Shown: positions 24,304 to 32,435, counted from the stretch's first letter. The stretch is DNA of 64,000 bases from Kribbella sp. ALI-6-A (GCF_001984195.1 NZ_MTQN01000010.1:1240001-1304000); one strand, 5' to 3'. Numbers and translations are program-made. The notes: generated by a model not told the origin, from the sequence alone.

Positions 24304-24322
24304 TCAGTGTGAAGTGATCAGT
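24295..24322. repeat. 14-bp tandem duplication across convergent stop codons
   Basis: GTGAAGTGATCAGT occurs twice back to back (24295-24308 and 24309-24322). Each copy contains the palindrome TGATCA. The first supplies the TGA of the DUF4870 gene and the second the TGA of the leftward GNAT-Nudix gene. Confidence 0.9.
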
Positions 24323-25343
24323 ACGGCGAACCGTCGCGCAGGTTGTGCAGCTTGGTCGGCTCGGCCAGCAGCACCGGGAGCCGCCGGGCGTTGAGCGGCG
24401 AGACCAGGCCGGCCAGGTCCTCCGGCGCGTACCAGTCCAGGCCGAGGATCTCGAAGCCGTCGGGGTGCAGGGTCGAGATCAGCGACGGGTCGTGCTCGCC
24501 GCCGTCGTACAGGATCTCGATCGCGTCGCCCCAGCCCTCCCAGCGCGGCAGCCAGTCGATCGCGAGCACGCCGTTGACCGGCAGCGCGATCCCGAGCTCC
24601 TCCTCCATCTCGCGGCGCGCACCGGTCAGCGGGTCCTCGTCCGGCTCGACCACACCGCCGGGCAGCTCGAGGTCCTTCTTGTAGCTGACCTTGCACAGCA
24701 GCACCCGCCCGGCGGGATCGCGGACGACGACGTGCGCGATCACCCGCTTCTTCGGCAGCACCGAGTCCATCAGCGCGGTCCAGCCCGACAGCGTGTCGGC
24801 CCGCGGATCGTCCCGGCGCAGGCCGTAGACCGTCACGTCCCGCCGCTCACCCTGCAGCACGGCGCCGCCCCGCAGCAGCCCTTCGCGCCGGAACCCGGAG
24901 CGGATCGCGACCCGCGCCGCGGCCCGGTTCTCCGGGTCGACCTCCACCTGCAGCCGGTCCAGGCCGAGCTCGCCGAACGCGTAGACCACCAGCAGCCGGA
25001 CCGCGCGCCGCGCGACCTGCCGGCCCCGGTACGGCTTGTACGTCGTCCAGGTGACCGCGCCGACCCCGGTCGAGATCCGCCGGATCTCGACCGTGCCGAC
25101 CGGTCCGGACTCACCGGCCAGCTCGACCACGAAGTTCACCGCCGACCGGTCGTCGGCGTACGCGCGACGGGACCGCTCGACCGCGTCGGCCAGGTCCGAC
25201 CGCTGCGGCGTACGGGTCAGGCCGAACCAGCGGACCATCTGGTCGTCGGTCAGCCCGTGCGCCGCGTCGATGTCCTCGTCGCGCCAGGGACGCAGCGTCA
25301 GATCCCCATCGGTCAACGTCGGTTGCGGCGGCACACCAGTCAC
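24318..25343 (-). CDS. GNAT acetyltransferase - Nudix hydrolase fusion
   Basis: About 341 residues. The N-terminal half is a GNAT fold of the RimJ/RimL type (LTLRPWRDEDIDAAHGL, YKPYRGRQVARRAVRLLVVYAF, VDPENRAAARVAIRSGFRREG). The C-terminal half is a Nudix domain with a perfect Nudix box: GVVEPDEDPLTGARREMEEELGI fits Gx5Ex7REUxEExGU. Substrates are unknown; the fusion implies acetylation coupled to hydrolysis of a nucleoside-diphosphate-linked compound. Start taken as GTG 25343, where family homology begins; no clear ribosome binding site. Convergent with the DUF4870 gene and divergent from the paralog array. Confidence 0.85.
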   Translation of the reverse strand: MTGVPPQPTLTDGDLTLRPWRDEDIDAAHGLTDDQMVRWFGLTRTPQRSDLADAVERSRRAYADDRSAVNFVVELAGESGPVGTVEIRRISTGVGAVTWTTYKPYRGRQVARRAVRLLVVYAFGELGLDRLQVEVDPENRAAARVAIRSGFRREGLLRGGAVLQGERRDVTVYGLRRDDPRADTLSGWTALMDSVLPKKRVIAHVVVRDPAGRVLLCKVSYKKDLELPGGVVEPDEDPLTGARREMEEELGIALPVNGVLAIDWLPRWEGWGDAIEILYDGGEHDPSLISTLHPDGFEILGLDWYAPEDLAGLVSPLNARRLPVLLAEPTKLHNLRDGSPY

Positions 25344-25361
25344 GTCGGGAACGGTACCCGA

Positions 25362-25388
25362 CGCAACTTCTCCGCTCCCGCAAGCATC
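25362..25388 (+). promoter_or_regulatory. Shared array promoter, copy 1
   Basis: CGCAAC (25362-25367), 17 nt, CATC (25385-25388), 32 nt before the first paralog start codon. The same two boxes with identical 17-nt spacing precede the fourth paralog and the decayed copy. The form (AAC box, CATC box) resembles ECF-sigma promoters. Confidence 0.65.
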
Positions 25389-25420
25389 GATCCAGATACA
25401 CACACTGCCGTGGGGGGAAC

Positions 25421-26704
25421 ATGCTGAAACGAACACTGGCTCTGGCTGTGCTGCTGACCGCACCGGCCGTTGTCGCCGAGCCGGCGCAGGCCGCCGGGAC
25501 AGCGATCGGCCCGGTGACGCTCGCCTGGGCCGACGCAGATCACACCAAGGTCCGGATCACCTGGACCGAGACAACGCCCGTGGCCAACACCGTCGGCGTC
25601 CCGAACGTCCAGCCGCTCGGGACGACGACAGCGGCGCAGCCCAACGAGCTCGTGGTGGAAGGCAGCAGCTTTCCCAGGACCGCGGCCGACGAAAGTCAGC
25701 AGATCCAGGTTGCCGGTTCGGACGGCACCGAGGCACTCTCGGCCCCCTTCGACAGCTACGTCAGCCCGTCGAGCTCGTTCAGTCTGTCGTTCGCGGCGCA
25801 CAACCAGCTCCGCTGGACGCTGCCGGCCGACAACGCCGTCGACGGTACGCCGGACGACCCGCTCGACCTTCCCGACCAGTACAGCTACCACGTCGACCAA
25901 GGCTTCGACCCAAATCCCTTCCAGTGGTTCGACGGAATGTGCACCGTGACGACGACCGTGAGCTCCACCCGGACCGGCGTCGTGCCGAATCCCGGACGCC
26001 CGTTCACCCTGAGAGTGGCAGCGCAGAACGAGTGGGGCCAAGGTGCCGTCGCGCCCCGGAAGGTGAGCATGGTCCCCGACATCCAGGTCACGGCTCCCGG
26101 CGCCACGCCGTACGGCGGCACCACCACACTGACCGGGCACGTGGACCAGAGCGCGTTGCTGATCACCGGCAAGCCACCGTTGTGCGACGAGCGCCGCTCG
26201 CCGCTCGCGCAGACGACGCTGATCGTGCACCAGCGCACCTCGCCCCAAGCACCCTGGACGGTCGTCGGCACCACCCGAACCGGCGATGACGGCAACTACC
26301 GGGCGATCTTCCGCAACCCCGGCCCCCGCGAGTACCGCGTGGTCGTCGCCAGTCACATCGACCCCGCCGGGATCCCGATGTTCGGTGCCGACAGCCAGAC
26401 GCGCTCCGTCGGTTCCGTCACCCGGGTCGTCTCGGCGAAGTTCATCCAGCCTGTGGTGAACCTCGGCACGCAGCCGCAGGCCTATCTGTGGGTCGACCCG
26501 GCCGGATCGCAGAAGGCGGCGTTGCAGTTCAAGAACGCTTCCGGTGCTTGGCAGGGCGTTGCGTACAAGACCCTGTACGCCGGCCGCGGCATCCTCGCAT
26601 TCCCCTGGAACAGGCGCGGCACGACCCAGTTCCGCTGGTGGGTCCCGGCCATCGGGGCGATCCGTCCGACGTACAGCGGGGTCTTCTCGCTCACGGTTCG
26701 CTGA
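25421..26704 (+). CDS. Secreted array protein, paralog 1
   Basis: A 427-residue exported protein of a family I do not recognise. Signal peptide MLKRTLALAVLLTAPAVVA with cleavage near AQA. Region 1 (about 28-215) has WTETTPVANT, LPADNAVDGTPDDPLDL and NEWG and looks like a fibronectin-III-like beta domain. Region 2 (225-310), starting TPYGGTTTLTG and ending FRNPGPREYRVV, resembles a bacterial Ig-like fold. Region 3 (335-427) is highly conserved (RVVSAKFIQP, QAYLWVDPAG, RGTTQFRWWVP). Two cysteines, Cys174 and Cys255, are conserved in all paralogs and probably form a disulfide. RBS GGGGGGAA. First gene of a three-gene unit. Confidence 0.85.
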   Translation: MLKRTLALAVLLTAPAVVAEPAQAAGTAIGPVTLAWADADHTKVRITWTETTPVANTVGVPNVQPLGTTTAAQPNELVVEGSSFPRTAADESQQIQVAGSDGTEALSAPFDSYVSPSSSFSLSFAAHNQLRWTLPADNAVDGTPDDPLDLPDQYSYHVDQGFDPNPFQWFDGMCTVTTTVSSTRTGVVPNPGRPFTLRVAAQNEWGQGAVAPRKVSMVPDIQVTAPGATPYGGTTTLTGHVDQSALLITGKPPLCDERRSPLAQTTLIVHQRTSPQAPWTVVGTTRTGDDGNYRAIFRNPGPREYRVVVASHIDPAGIPMFGADSQTRSVGSVTRVVSAKFIQPVVNLGTQPQAYLWVDPAGSQKAALQFKNASGAWQGVAYKTLYAGRGILAFPWNRRGTTQFRWWVPAIGAIRPTYSGVFSLTVR

Positions 26705-26716
26705 TCGGGGACCCAG

Positions 26717-28000
26717 ATGCTGAAACGAACTCTCGTCCTCGGCCTGATCCTCACGCTGCAGGCCGTTCCCGCTCCGGCCGCTCCGGCCGCCGGGACCGCG
26801 ATCGGTCCGGTGACAATCGCCTGGGCCGACGCGAATCACACCACGGTCCGGATCACCTGGACCGAGACAACGCCCGTGGCCAACACCGTGACGGTCGGCA
26901 TCCAGCCGCTCGGGACGACGACCGCGGCGCAGCCCAACCAGCTCGTGGTGGATGCCACCAGCTTTCCGAGGACCGGAGCCGGCGGTAGTCAGCAGGTCCT
27001 GGTCGCCGGTTCGGACGGCACCGAGGCGCGGTCGGTCGCCTTCGACAGTTACGTCTACAGCCCCGAGGCCCTGGAGCTGTCGTCCCCGTCGTACGACCGG
27101 GTGCGTTGGACAGTTCCCGAGGACGACAGCGTCGACGGCACGCCCGGCGACCCGCTGGACCTGCCGGTCCGCTACCGCTACGAGGTCGACCACAACTTCG
27201 ATCCGAATCCGGACGAGCCGGGCGACTGGTCCTGCGCCGGGGACACGATCGTCACCGACGTCCCGACCGGCACGGTCGCACGAACGGGCCGCCCGTCCAT
27301 CATCTGGGTGCGGCCGATGAACGAGTGGGGGACGTCCTCAATCGGCGGCTTTGCGGGGCTGAACGCCGTCACCGGGATCAAACTCGCCGCGCCGAGTGCG
27401 ACGCCGTACGGCGGAACGACGACGCTCGCCGGGCAGGTGAAGTGGAGGTCGCTGATCATCAGCGGTCAGCCGCCGACCTGCAACGAGTGGGAGCACAACG
27501 CGAGGGCGACGACTGTCGTCGTGCACCAGCGGACGTCCGCGACCGCCCCCTGGAGCGTGGTCGGTACCACCCGGACCGACGAACAGGGCAACTACCGTGC
27601 CGCCTTCCGAAACCCGGGCCACCGCCAGTACCGCGTGGTCGTCGCCAACGAGGTGCCGGCCACCCTCGAGGCCCGCTTCGGTGCCGACAGCGCGACGGTC
27701 GGCGTCCGGGCAGTCACCCGGGTCGTCTCGGCGAAGTTCATCCAGCCTGTGGTGAACCTCGGCACGCAGCCGCAGGCCTACCTGTGGGTCGATCCGGCCG
27801 GGACGCAACGGGCGGCTCTGCAGTTCAAGAACGCTTCAGGCGCCTGGCAGGGCGTTATCTACAAGACCCTGTACGCCGGCCGCGGCCTCATCGCCTTCCC
27901 GTGGAACAAGCGCGGCACGACCCAGTTCCGCTGGTGGGTGCCGGCCACGCCTACCGCCGACGCGACCTACAGCGGGATCTTCTCTCTCACCGTCCGATGA
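26717..28000 (+). CDS. Secreted array protein, paralog 2
   Basis: A 427-residue paralog of the preceding gene, the closest pair in the array. It has the same signal peptide start (MLKRTL) and WTETTPVANT, LPVRYRY and NEWG elements. The conserved cysteines are Cys173 and Cys255, and the tail again has WVDPAGTQRAALQF and RGTTQFRWWVP. The DNA coding for RVVSAKFIQPVVNLGTQPQA is essentially identical to that of paralog 1 over more than 60 nt, implying recent duplication or gene conversion. It begins 12 nt after paralog 1 with GGGGAC as RBS and has no promoter element of its own. Extracellular; function unknown. Confidence 0.85.
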   Translation: MLKRTLVLGLILTLQAVPAPAAPAAGTAIGPVTIAWADANHTTVRITWTETTPVANTVTVGIQPLGTTTAAQPNQLVVDATSFPRTGAGGSQQVLVAGSDGTEARSVAFDSYVYSPEALELSSPSYDRVRWTVPEDDSVDGTPGDPLDLPVRYRYEVDHNFDPNPDEPGDWSCAGDTIVTDVPTGTVARTGRPSIIWVRPMNEWGTSSIGGFAGLNAVTGIKLAAPSATPYGGTTTLAGQVKWRSLIISGQPPTCNEWEHNARATTVVVHQRTSATAPWSVVGTTRTDEQGNYRAAFRNPGHRQYRVVVANEVPATLEARFGADSATVGVRAVTRVVSAKFIQPVVNLGTQPQAYLWVDPAGTQRAALQFKNASGAWQGVIYKTLYAGRGLIAFPWNKRGTTQFRWWVPATPTADATYSGIFSLTVR

Positions 28001-28022
28001 CCAGGCGACCTGGGGAACACGC

Positions 28023-29303
28023 ATGCTGAAACGAACTCTGGCTCTGACTCTGCTTTTGACCAGCCAAGCTCTTCCCGCACCCGCCGCACCCACGGCGATC
28101 GGACCGGTGACCATCGCCTGGGCCGACGCGACCCACAAGCTGATCAAGATCACCTGGACCGAGACCACACCGACCGCGAACACCCTGGCGCTGGAGTCCG
28201 ACGCCGAGGAGATCCCCGAGTTCCAGTTCGGTACGACGACCGCCGCGCAGCCGAACGAGTACCTGGTCGAGGCGACCCGGTTCTCGCACATGGTCGACCC
28301 GGCTGGCCGGAGCCGGTTCGTTGTCGCCGGCGGCGGGACGCAGGCACGGTCGGCCGATTTCGACCAGTACCTGTACGACGAACGCGATCTCCGGCTCGCC
28401 TTCGCCGGTGACAAGCTGCGCTGGACGCTGCCGGCCGACAACTCCGTCGACGGCACACCGGGAGATCCGCTCGACCTGCCGAAGGCCTACACCTACACGG
28501 CGGTCCAGCGGGTGGACGCAGACCCGGTCGGCACCTACGAGTGCCGTGACCTGTCCTTCGTCAGCGCCGTACCGACCGGTGAGCTGCCGAACCGTGGTCA
28601 GGCCTACGACCTGACCGTGAAGGTCGCCAACGAGTGGGGCCAGCGCGCGAATCTGTGGGCGACGGTCGGGTCCACCAAAAACGTCACCACGTACGGCCCG
28701 GGCAGTTCGCCGTACGGCGGGACGACGACGCTGACCGGGCACGTGAACGGCACCTCGATGTTCCAGCAGGGCAGCCCGCCGGTGTGCGAGGAGTTCCACG
28801 GGCCGACCTCGAACCAGGCCGTCGTGGTGCAGCAGCGGACGTCGCTGGACGCACCGTGGACAGTTGTCGGTACGACGCGGACCAACGACCAGGGCAACTA
28901 CACCGCGGTCTTCAGGAACCCCGGCCACCGCGAGTACCGGGTGGTCCGGCCGAACGTCGTCAACGGCACCGCGGCGGCGTACGGCAAGGAGGGCTATCCG
29001 GTGAGCGTCCGCGCGACGACTCGGGTGGTGTCCGCGAAGTTCATCCAGCCGACGGTCACCCTGGGCACGCAACCGCAGGCCTACCTCTGGGTCGACCCGG
29101 CGGGCCCCCAGAAGGCCGCGCTGCAGTTCAAGAACGCTGCGGGTGCTTGGCAGGGCGTCGCCTACAAGACCCTGTACGCAGGCCGGGGCATCCTCACCTT
29201 CCCGTGGAACAAGCGCGGCACGACCCAGTTCCGCTGGTGGGTACCGGCGTCCCCTTCGGCCGACGCGACCTACAGCGGGGTCTTCACGTTGACCGTTCGC
29301 TGA
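28023..29303 (+). CDS. Secreted array protein, paralog 3
   Basis: A 426-residue paralog with a Sec signal peptide (MLKRTLALTLLLTSQALPAPA) and the same three-region layout. Conserved landmarks are WTETTPTANT, LPADNSVDGTPGDPLDL, YECRDLS (first Cys), NEWGQR, SPYGGTTTLTG, PVCEEF (second Cys) and the C-terminal RGTTQFRWWVP. It begins 22 nt after paralog 2 with GGGGAA upstream and is the last gene of the first transcription unit. Region 1 has diverged more than regions 2 and 3, suggesting region 1 carries the variable binding surface. Confidence 0.85.
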   Translation: MLKRTLALTLLLTSQALPAPAAPTAIGPVTIAWADATHKLIKITWTETTPTANTLALESDAEEIPEFQFGTTTAAQPNEYLVEATRFSHMVDPAGRSRFVVAGGGTQARSADFDQYLYDERDLRLAFAGDKLRWTLPADNSVDGTPGDPLDLPKAYTYTAVQRVDADPVGTYECRDLSFVSAVPTGELPNRGQAYDLTVKVANEWGQRANLWATVGSTKNVTTYGPGSSPYGGTTTLTGHVNGTSMFQQGSPPVCEEFHGPTSNQAVVVQQRTSLDAPWTVVGTTRTNDQGNYTAVFRNPGHREYRVVRPNVVNGTAAAYGKEGYPVSVRATTRVVSAKFIQPTVTLGTQPQAYLWVDPAGPQKAALQFKNAAGAWQGVAYKTLYAGRGILTFPWNKRGTTQFRWWVPASPSADATYSGVFTLTVR

Positions 29304-29306
29304 TCG

Positions 29307-29333
29307 CGCAACCTTCTTCCCGCCGTCGGCATC
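29307..29333 (+). promoter_or_regulatory. Shared array promoter, copy 2
   Basis: CGCAAC (29307-29312), 17 nt, CATC (29330-29333), 27 nt before paralog 4. Downstream ACAGGTACACACG also resembles the copy-1 leader (CCAGATACACACA). Confidence 0.65.
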
Positions 29334-29360
29334 AGGACAGGTACACACGAAAGGAAGCGG

Positions 29361-30665
29361 ATGCTGAAGAGATCGATCGCGCTCGCCGGAGCGGCGGTGC
29401 TGGCGGGCGTGCTGGGTACGGGGACGGCTTCGGCCGGTGCGACTCGGGCTGCCGGCGTGACGGACGTTCAGGTCGCCTGGGTCGACGCCGAGCACACCAA
29501 CCTCAAGATCACCTGGACGGAGACCGCGCCGGCGGCGAACACGCTGGTCCTGACCGGTCCCGCGGGCGGTGGGCTGGAGTTCGGGACCACCACGGCCGGA
29601 CAGCCCAACGAGTACGTGATCGACTCGGCGAGCCTGGGCAACAGCAGCGATCCGGCCGAGAAGAACTGGATCGAGGTCTCGGACGGTTCCGGTACGCCGG
29701 GCCGATCGCCTGACTTCGACCGGTTCAACTACGCCGGCCGAACGGCGACCCTCGCGTTCACCGCCGAAGGCAGCCTGCAGTGGACCTTGCCGGCCGACAC
29801 CTCCACCGACGGAACGCCGGACGACCCGCTCGACTTCGCCAAGACCTACACCTACGCGCCGCAGCAGCGGATCGACACCGTCGCCGGCAGCAGCGGCGAG
29901 TGCGAGGAAGTCAACCTCCCGCAGACCGGTTCGCCGACCGGCACGGTGCCGAGCCGGGGCACGCCGTACAACCTGTTCGTCAACGTCGACAACGAGTGGG
30001 GCGCCGCACAGGGCCCGTATGTCACCGTCACGACGACCAAGAGCATCACGATGACCGCGCCGGCCGCGACCACGTACGGCACCGCCACCACGCTGACCGG
30101 CGTCCTGTCCGGCGCGTCCCTGTACGAGTCGGGCCACCCGCCGGCCTGCGAGGAGACCACCGGCCCGGTCGCGAACCAGCCGGTGGTCATCCAGCAGCGC
30201 ACGTCGCCGACCGCGGCCTGGACCACCGTCGGGACCACCAAAACCGATGCCCAGGGCAAGTACACGGCGGTGCTGACGAACCCGGGGCACCGCGAGTACC
30301 GCGTCGTCAGGGCGAACCAGGTCGCCGCCGGCAGCGCGGCGTACGGCGGCACGGGCGGTAGCGCGAGCGTCCGCGCGATCACCCGCGTCGTGTCGGCGAA
30401 GTTCATCACCCCGACGATCACCCTCGGCACCCAGCCGCAGGCCTACCTCTGGGTCGACCCGGCGGGCACTCAGCAAGCCGCCCTCCAGTTCAAGAACGCC
30501 AGCGGCGTCTGGCAGGGCCTGTCGTACAAGACCCTGTCGGCCGGCCGAGGCCTGCTCACCTTCCCGTGGAACCGGCGCGGCACTACGCAGTTCCGCTGGT
30601 GGATCCCGGCGACGGCGACCGCCGACGCCACCTACAGCGGAGTCTTCACCCTGACCGTCCGCTGA
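29361..30665 (+). CDS. Secreted array protein, paralog 4
   Basis: A 434-residue paralog with its own promoter element and a good RBS (AGGAAG). Signal peptide MLKRSIALAGAAVLAGVLG, cleavage near ASA. It has WTETAPAANT, LPADTSTDGTPDDPLDF, GECEEVN (first Cys), NEWGAA, TTYGTATTLTG, PACEET (second Cys) and the conserved tail (QAYLWVDPAG, RGTTQFRWWIP, GVFTLTVR). It stands as a single-gene unit between paralog 3 and the decayed copy. No catalytic motif, LPxTG sorting signal or membrane anchor is visible in it or its relatives, so it should be freely secreted. Confidence 0.85.
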   Translation: MLKRSIALAGAAVLAGVLGTGTASAGATRAAGVTDVQVAWVDAEHTNLKITWTETAPAANTLVLTGPAGGGLEFGTTTAGQPNEYVIDSASLGNSSDPAEKNWIEVSDGSGTPGRSPDFDRFNYAGRTATLAFTAEGSLQWTLPADTSTDGTPDDPLDFAKTYTYAPQQRIDTVAGSSGECEEVNLPQTGSPTGTVPSRGTPYNLFVNVDNEWGAAQGPYVTVTTTKSITMTAPAATTYGTATTLTGVLSGASLYESGHPPACEETTGPVANQPVVIQQRTSPTAAWTTVGTTKTDAQGKYTAVLTNPGHREYRVVRANQVAAGSAAYGGTGGSASVRAITRVVSAKFITPTITLGTQPQAYLWVDPAGTQQAALQFKNASGVWQGLSYKTLSAGRGLLTFPWNRRGTTQFRWWIPATATADATYSGVFTLTVR

Positions 30666-30754
30666 CCCCCGAAGCGTTGCAGGCGGTGCCGTTCGACCCC
30701 GGCGCCGCCTGCAACTTCGTCCGGGGAGCAACGTGCCGTCCGGCCGAAATTCGT

Positions 30755-30781
30755 CGCAACCTTTCCGCCGCCCGCCGCATC
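30755..30781 (+). promoter_or_regulatory. Shared array promoter, copy 3
   Basis: CGCAAC (30755-30760), 17 nt, CATC (30778-30781), 32 nt before the decayed copy, and presumably also serving paralog 5. The rest of 30666-30813 has no gene; inverted GGCGGTGCCG/GGCGCCGCC-rich sequence near 30690-30710 may end the paralog 4 message. Confidence 0.6.
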
Positions 30782-30813
30782 AAGCCCACGTAGCCAACGA
30801 CCTGGGGACTTGA

Positions 30814-31065
30814 ATGCTGCAAGCTCTTCTCGCGACCACACTCGGCCTGGCGCTCGCCGGCCAGCTCTGCCCGCGACGGCCGGGCGATGGAGAAGCGACT
30901 GGCCTTCTGGCCGCCATCCGGGTCCTGCGGCATCTCCGACCAGCCGTTGTCGAACACCCGCCTGGAAGCGCGGAACCCGCCACCGGCTGGTGGATCCCCG
31001 GCAGCACCGCCGCTCCGAGGATCGACCCCGTCCACAGCCCCGTTTTCACTCTCACAGTTCGGTAG
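30814..31065 (+). pseudogene. Decayed array paralog with large internal deletion
   Basis: An 83-codon frame with its own ATG and upstream GGGGAC. The start (MLQALLATTLGLALAG) is a signal-peptide-like stretch sharing LLATTL with paralog 5. The end (WWIPGSTAAPRIDPVHSPVFTLTVR split by short changes) matches the last 25 residues of the family, closest to paralog 5. The roughly 350 residues between are missing and replaced by about 35 residues with no family motif. It keeps an intact promoter element, so the remnant may survive because it carries the transcription start for paralog 5, 9 nt downstream. Confidence 0.6.
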
Positions 31066-31074
31066 GTACCCCTG

Positions 31075-32373
31075 ATGATGACTTCACTGCTCGCCACAAC
31101 TCTGCTGTCCGCAGCCCTGACCGCGCCCGCGCCGCCGACCGTGCTCGCCGCCGATGTCCAGCTCGCCTGGACGACGGACGGCAAGATCCGGATCAGCTGG
31201 AACGAGACCACACCCGCGCCCAACACCGTGGTGCTGGAGCGACCGGGCGGCGAGGACCTGCCGCTCGCCAGCCCCTCGGTCGCCGAGCCGAACACGGTCG
31301 TGCTCGAACCGGCGAAGCTGGAGCCGTACGGCCCCACGGTCGACCGAGCGCGGATCGTGGTGTCCGAACCGGGCGGCGACCTCGCCCCCTCGGCCGACTT
31401 CGACCGCTACCGGCGCGGCGCGGCCCAGGCGCAGCTCAGTTACCGGCCGAACGGGGACATGGCCTGGTCGGTCCCGCCGGACCCGGTGGTCGACTCGACC
31501 CCGAACGATCCGCTCGACGTCACCACGCCCACGACGTACGGGCTGCGGTTGATGACGGGGGAGCAGCCCTGGACCTATGACAAGTGCCGGGTCGAGTACA
31601 CGGCACGGTCCACCGCGCTCAGCGGCGTGATCACCAAGCAACGGCCGATGGACGTCACCTTCCTGGCCTGGAACGAGTGGGGCGCCGCGCAGCTCGACTG
31701 GCGGTGGGCCTTCAGCAGCGTGGTCACGTTGAACGCACCCGCCTCCACGCCGTACGGCGCGACCGCGACCCTCACCGGCAAGATCGCCACCCGCAGGATC
31801 TTCGAGAACCCGAAGCCGCCGAACGACGCCCTGCCGATCTGCCTCGAGGAGGACGCGGGGGCCCGGGCGAACACCACGGTCGTCCTGCAGGCGCGCGACT
31901 CGGCCACCGGCGGATGGTACGTCGTCGGTTCGGGCAAGACCGATGCCGCCGGCAACTACAACTTCCCGCTCCGGAACTCCGGCGCCCGTGAGTACCGCAC
32001 CACCGTCGCGGGCACCACCGGCACCACCCCCGTCCAGCCCGCCACGAGCCCGGCCCGGACGGTCCGCGCGAGCACGCGCGTCGTCTCGGCCAAGTTCATC
32101 CAGCCGTCCGTCACCGTCGGCACCCGGCCCCAGGCCTACCTGTGGGTGGACCCCGCCGGCACGCAGAAGGCCGCGCTCCAGTTCAAGAACTCGGCCGGCG
32201 CCTGGCAGGGTCTCACCTACAAGACCCTGTACGCCGGCCGAGGCCTGGTCGCCTTCGCGTGGAACACCCGCGGCACCTTCCAGTTCCGCTGGTGGGTCCC
32301 CGGCAGCACCACGTCGACCCGCCTGCCCGTCGACGCTGTCTACTCCGGACCGTTCACTCTCAAGGTCTCCTGA
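31075..32373 (+). CDS. Secreted array protein, paralog 5
   Basis: A 432-residue, most divergent paralog. Signal peptide MMTSLLATTLLSAALTAPAPP, cleavage near LAA. It retains WNETTPAPNT, DSTPNDPLDV, DKCRVEY (first Cys), NEWGAA, TPYGATATLTG, PICLEE (second Cys), NSGAREYRTT and the C-terminal WVDPAGTQKAALQFKN and RWWVPGSTTSTR. The tail ends FTLKVS instead of FTLTVR. It lies 9 nt behind the decayed copy and is probably expressed from that copy's promoter. A strong hairpin follows the stop. Confidence 0.85.
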   Translation: MMTSLLATTLLSAALTAPAPPTVLAADVQLAWTTDGKIRISWNETTPAPNTVVLERPGGEDLPLASPSVAEPNTVVLEPAKLEPYGPTVDRARIVVSEPGGDLAPSADFDRYRRGAAQAQLSYRPNGDMAWSVPPDPVVDSTPNDPLDVTTPTTYGLRLMTGEQPWTYDKCRVEYTARSTALSGVITKQRPMDVTFLAWNEWGAAQLDWRWAFSSVVTLNAPASTPYGATATLTGKIATRRIFENPKPPNDALPICLEEDAGARANTTVVLQARDSATGGWYVVGSGKTDAAGNYNFPLRNSGAREYRTTVAGTTGTTPVQPATSPARTVRASTRVVSAKFIQPSVTVGTRPQAYLWVDPAGTQKAALQFKNSAGAWQGLTYKTLYAGRGLVAFAWNTRGTFQFRWWVPGSTTSTRLPVDAVYSGPFTLKVS

Positions 32374-32378
32374 CCCGT

Positions 32379-32421
32379 CCACGTCGGCTGAGCCTCACCG
32401 TCCGAGGCTCAGGCGACGTGG
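32379..32421. terminator. Bidirectional hairpin between paralog 5 and glgB
   Basis: A 17-bp stem with one mismatch (arm CCACGTCGGCTGAGCCT) and a 9-nt loop lies between the convergent genes. No T-run, as is common for actinobacterial terminators. Confidence 0.75.
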
Positions 32422-32435
32422 CCCGTCCGGGAAGC

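Noticed and set aside
27987-30731. 914-codon leftward open frame across paralogs 3 and 4
   Set aside because: Low-complexity Arg/Gly-rich sequence antisense to two genes with clear signal peptides and conserved cysteines; repeated only because the paralogs are.
30887-31075. Second short gene inside the decayed paralog
   Set aside because: Alternative frame without family motifs or ribosome binding site; the other frame matches the family at both ends.
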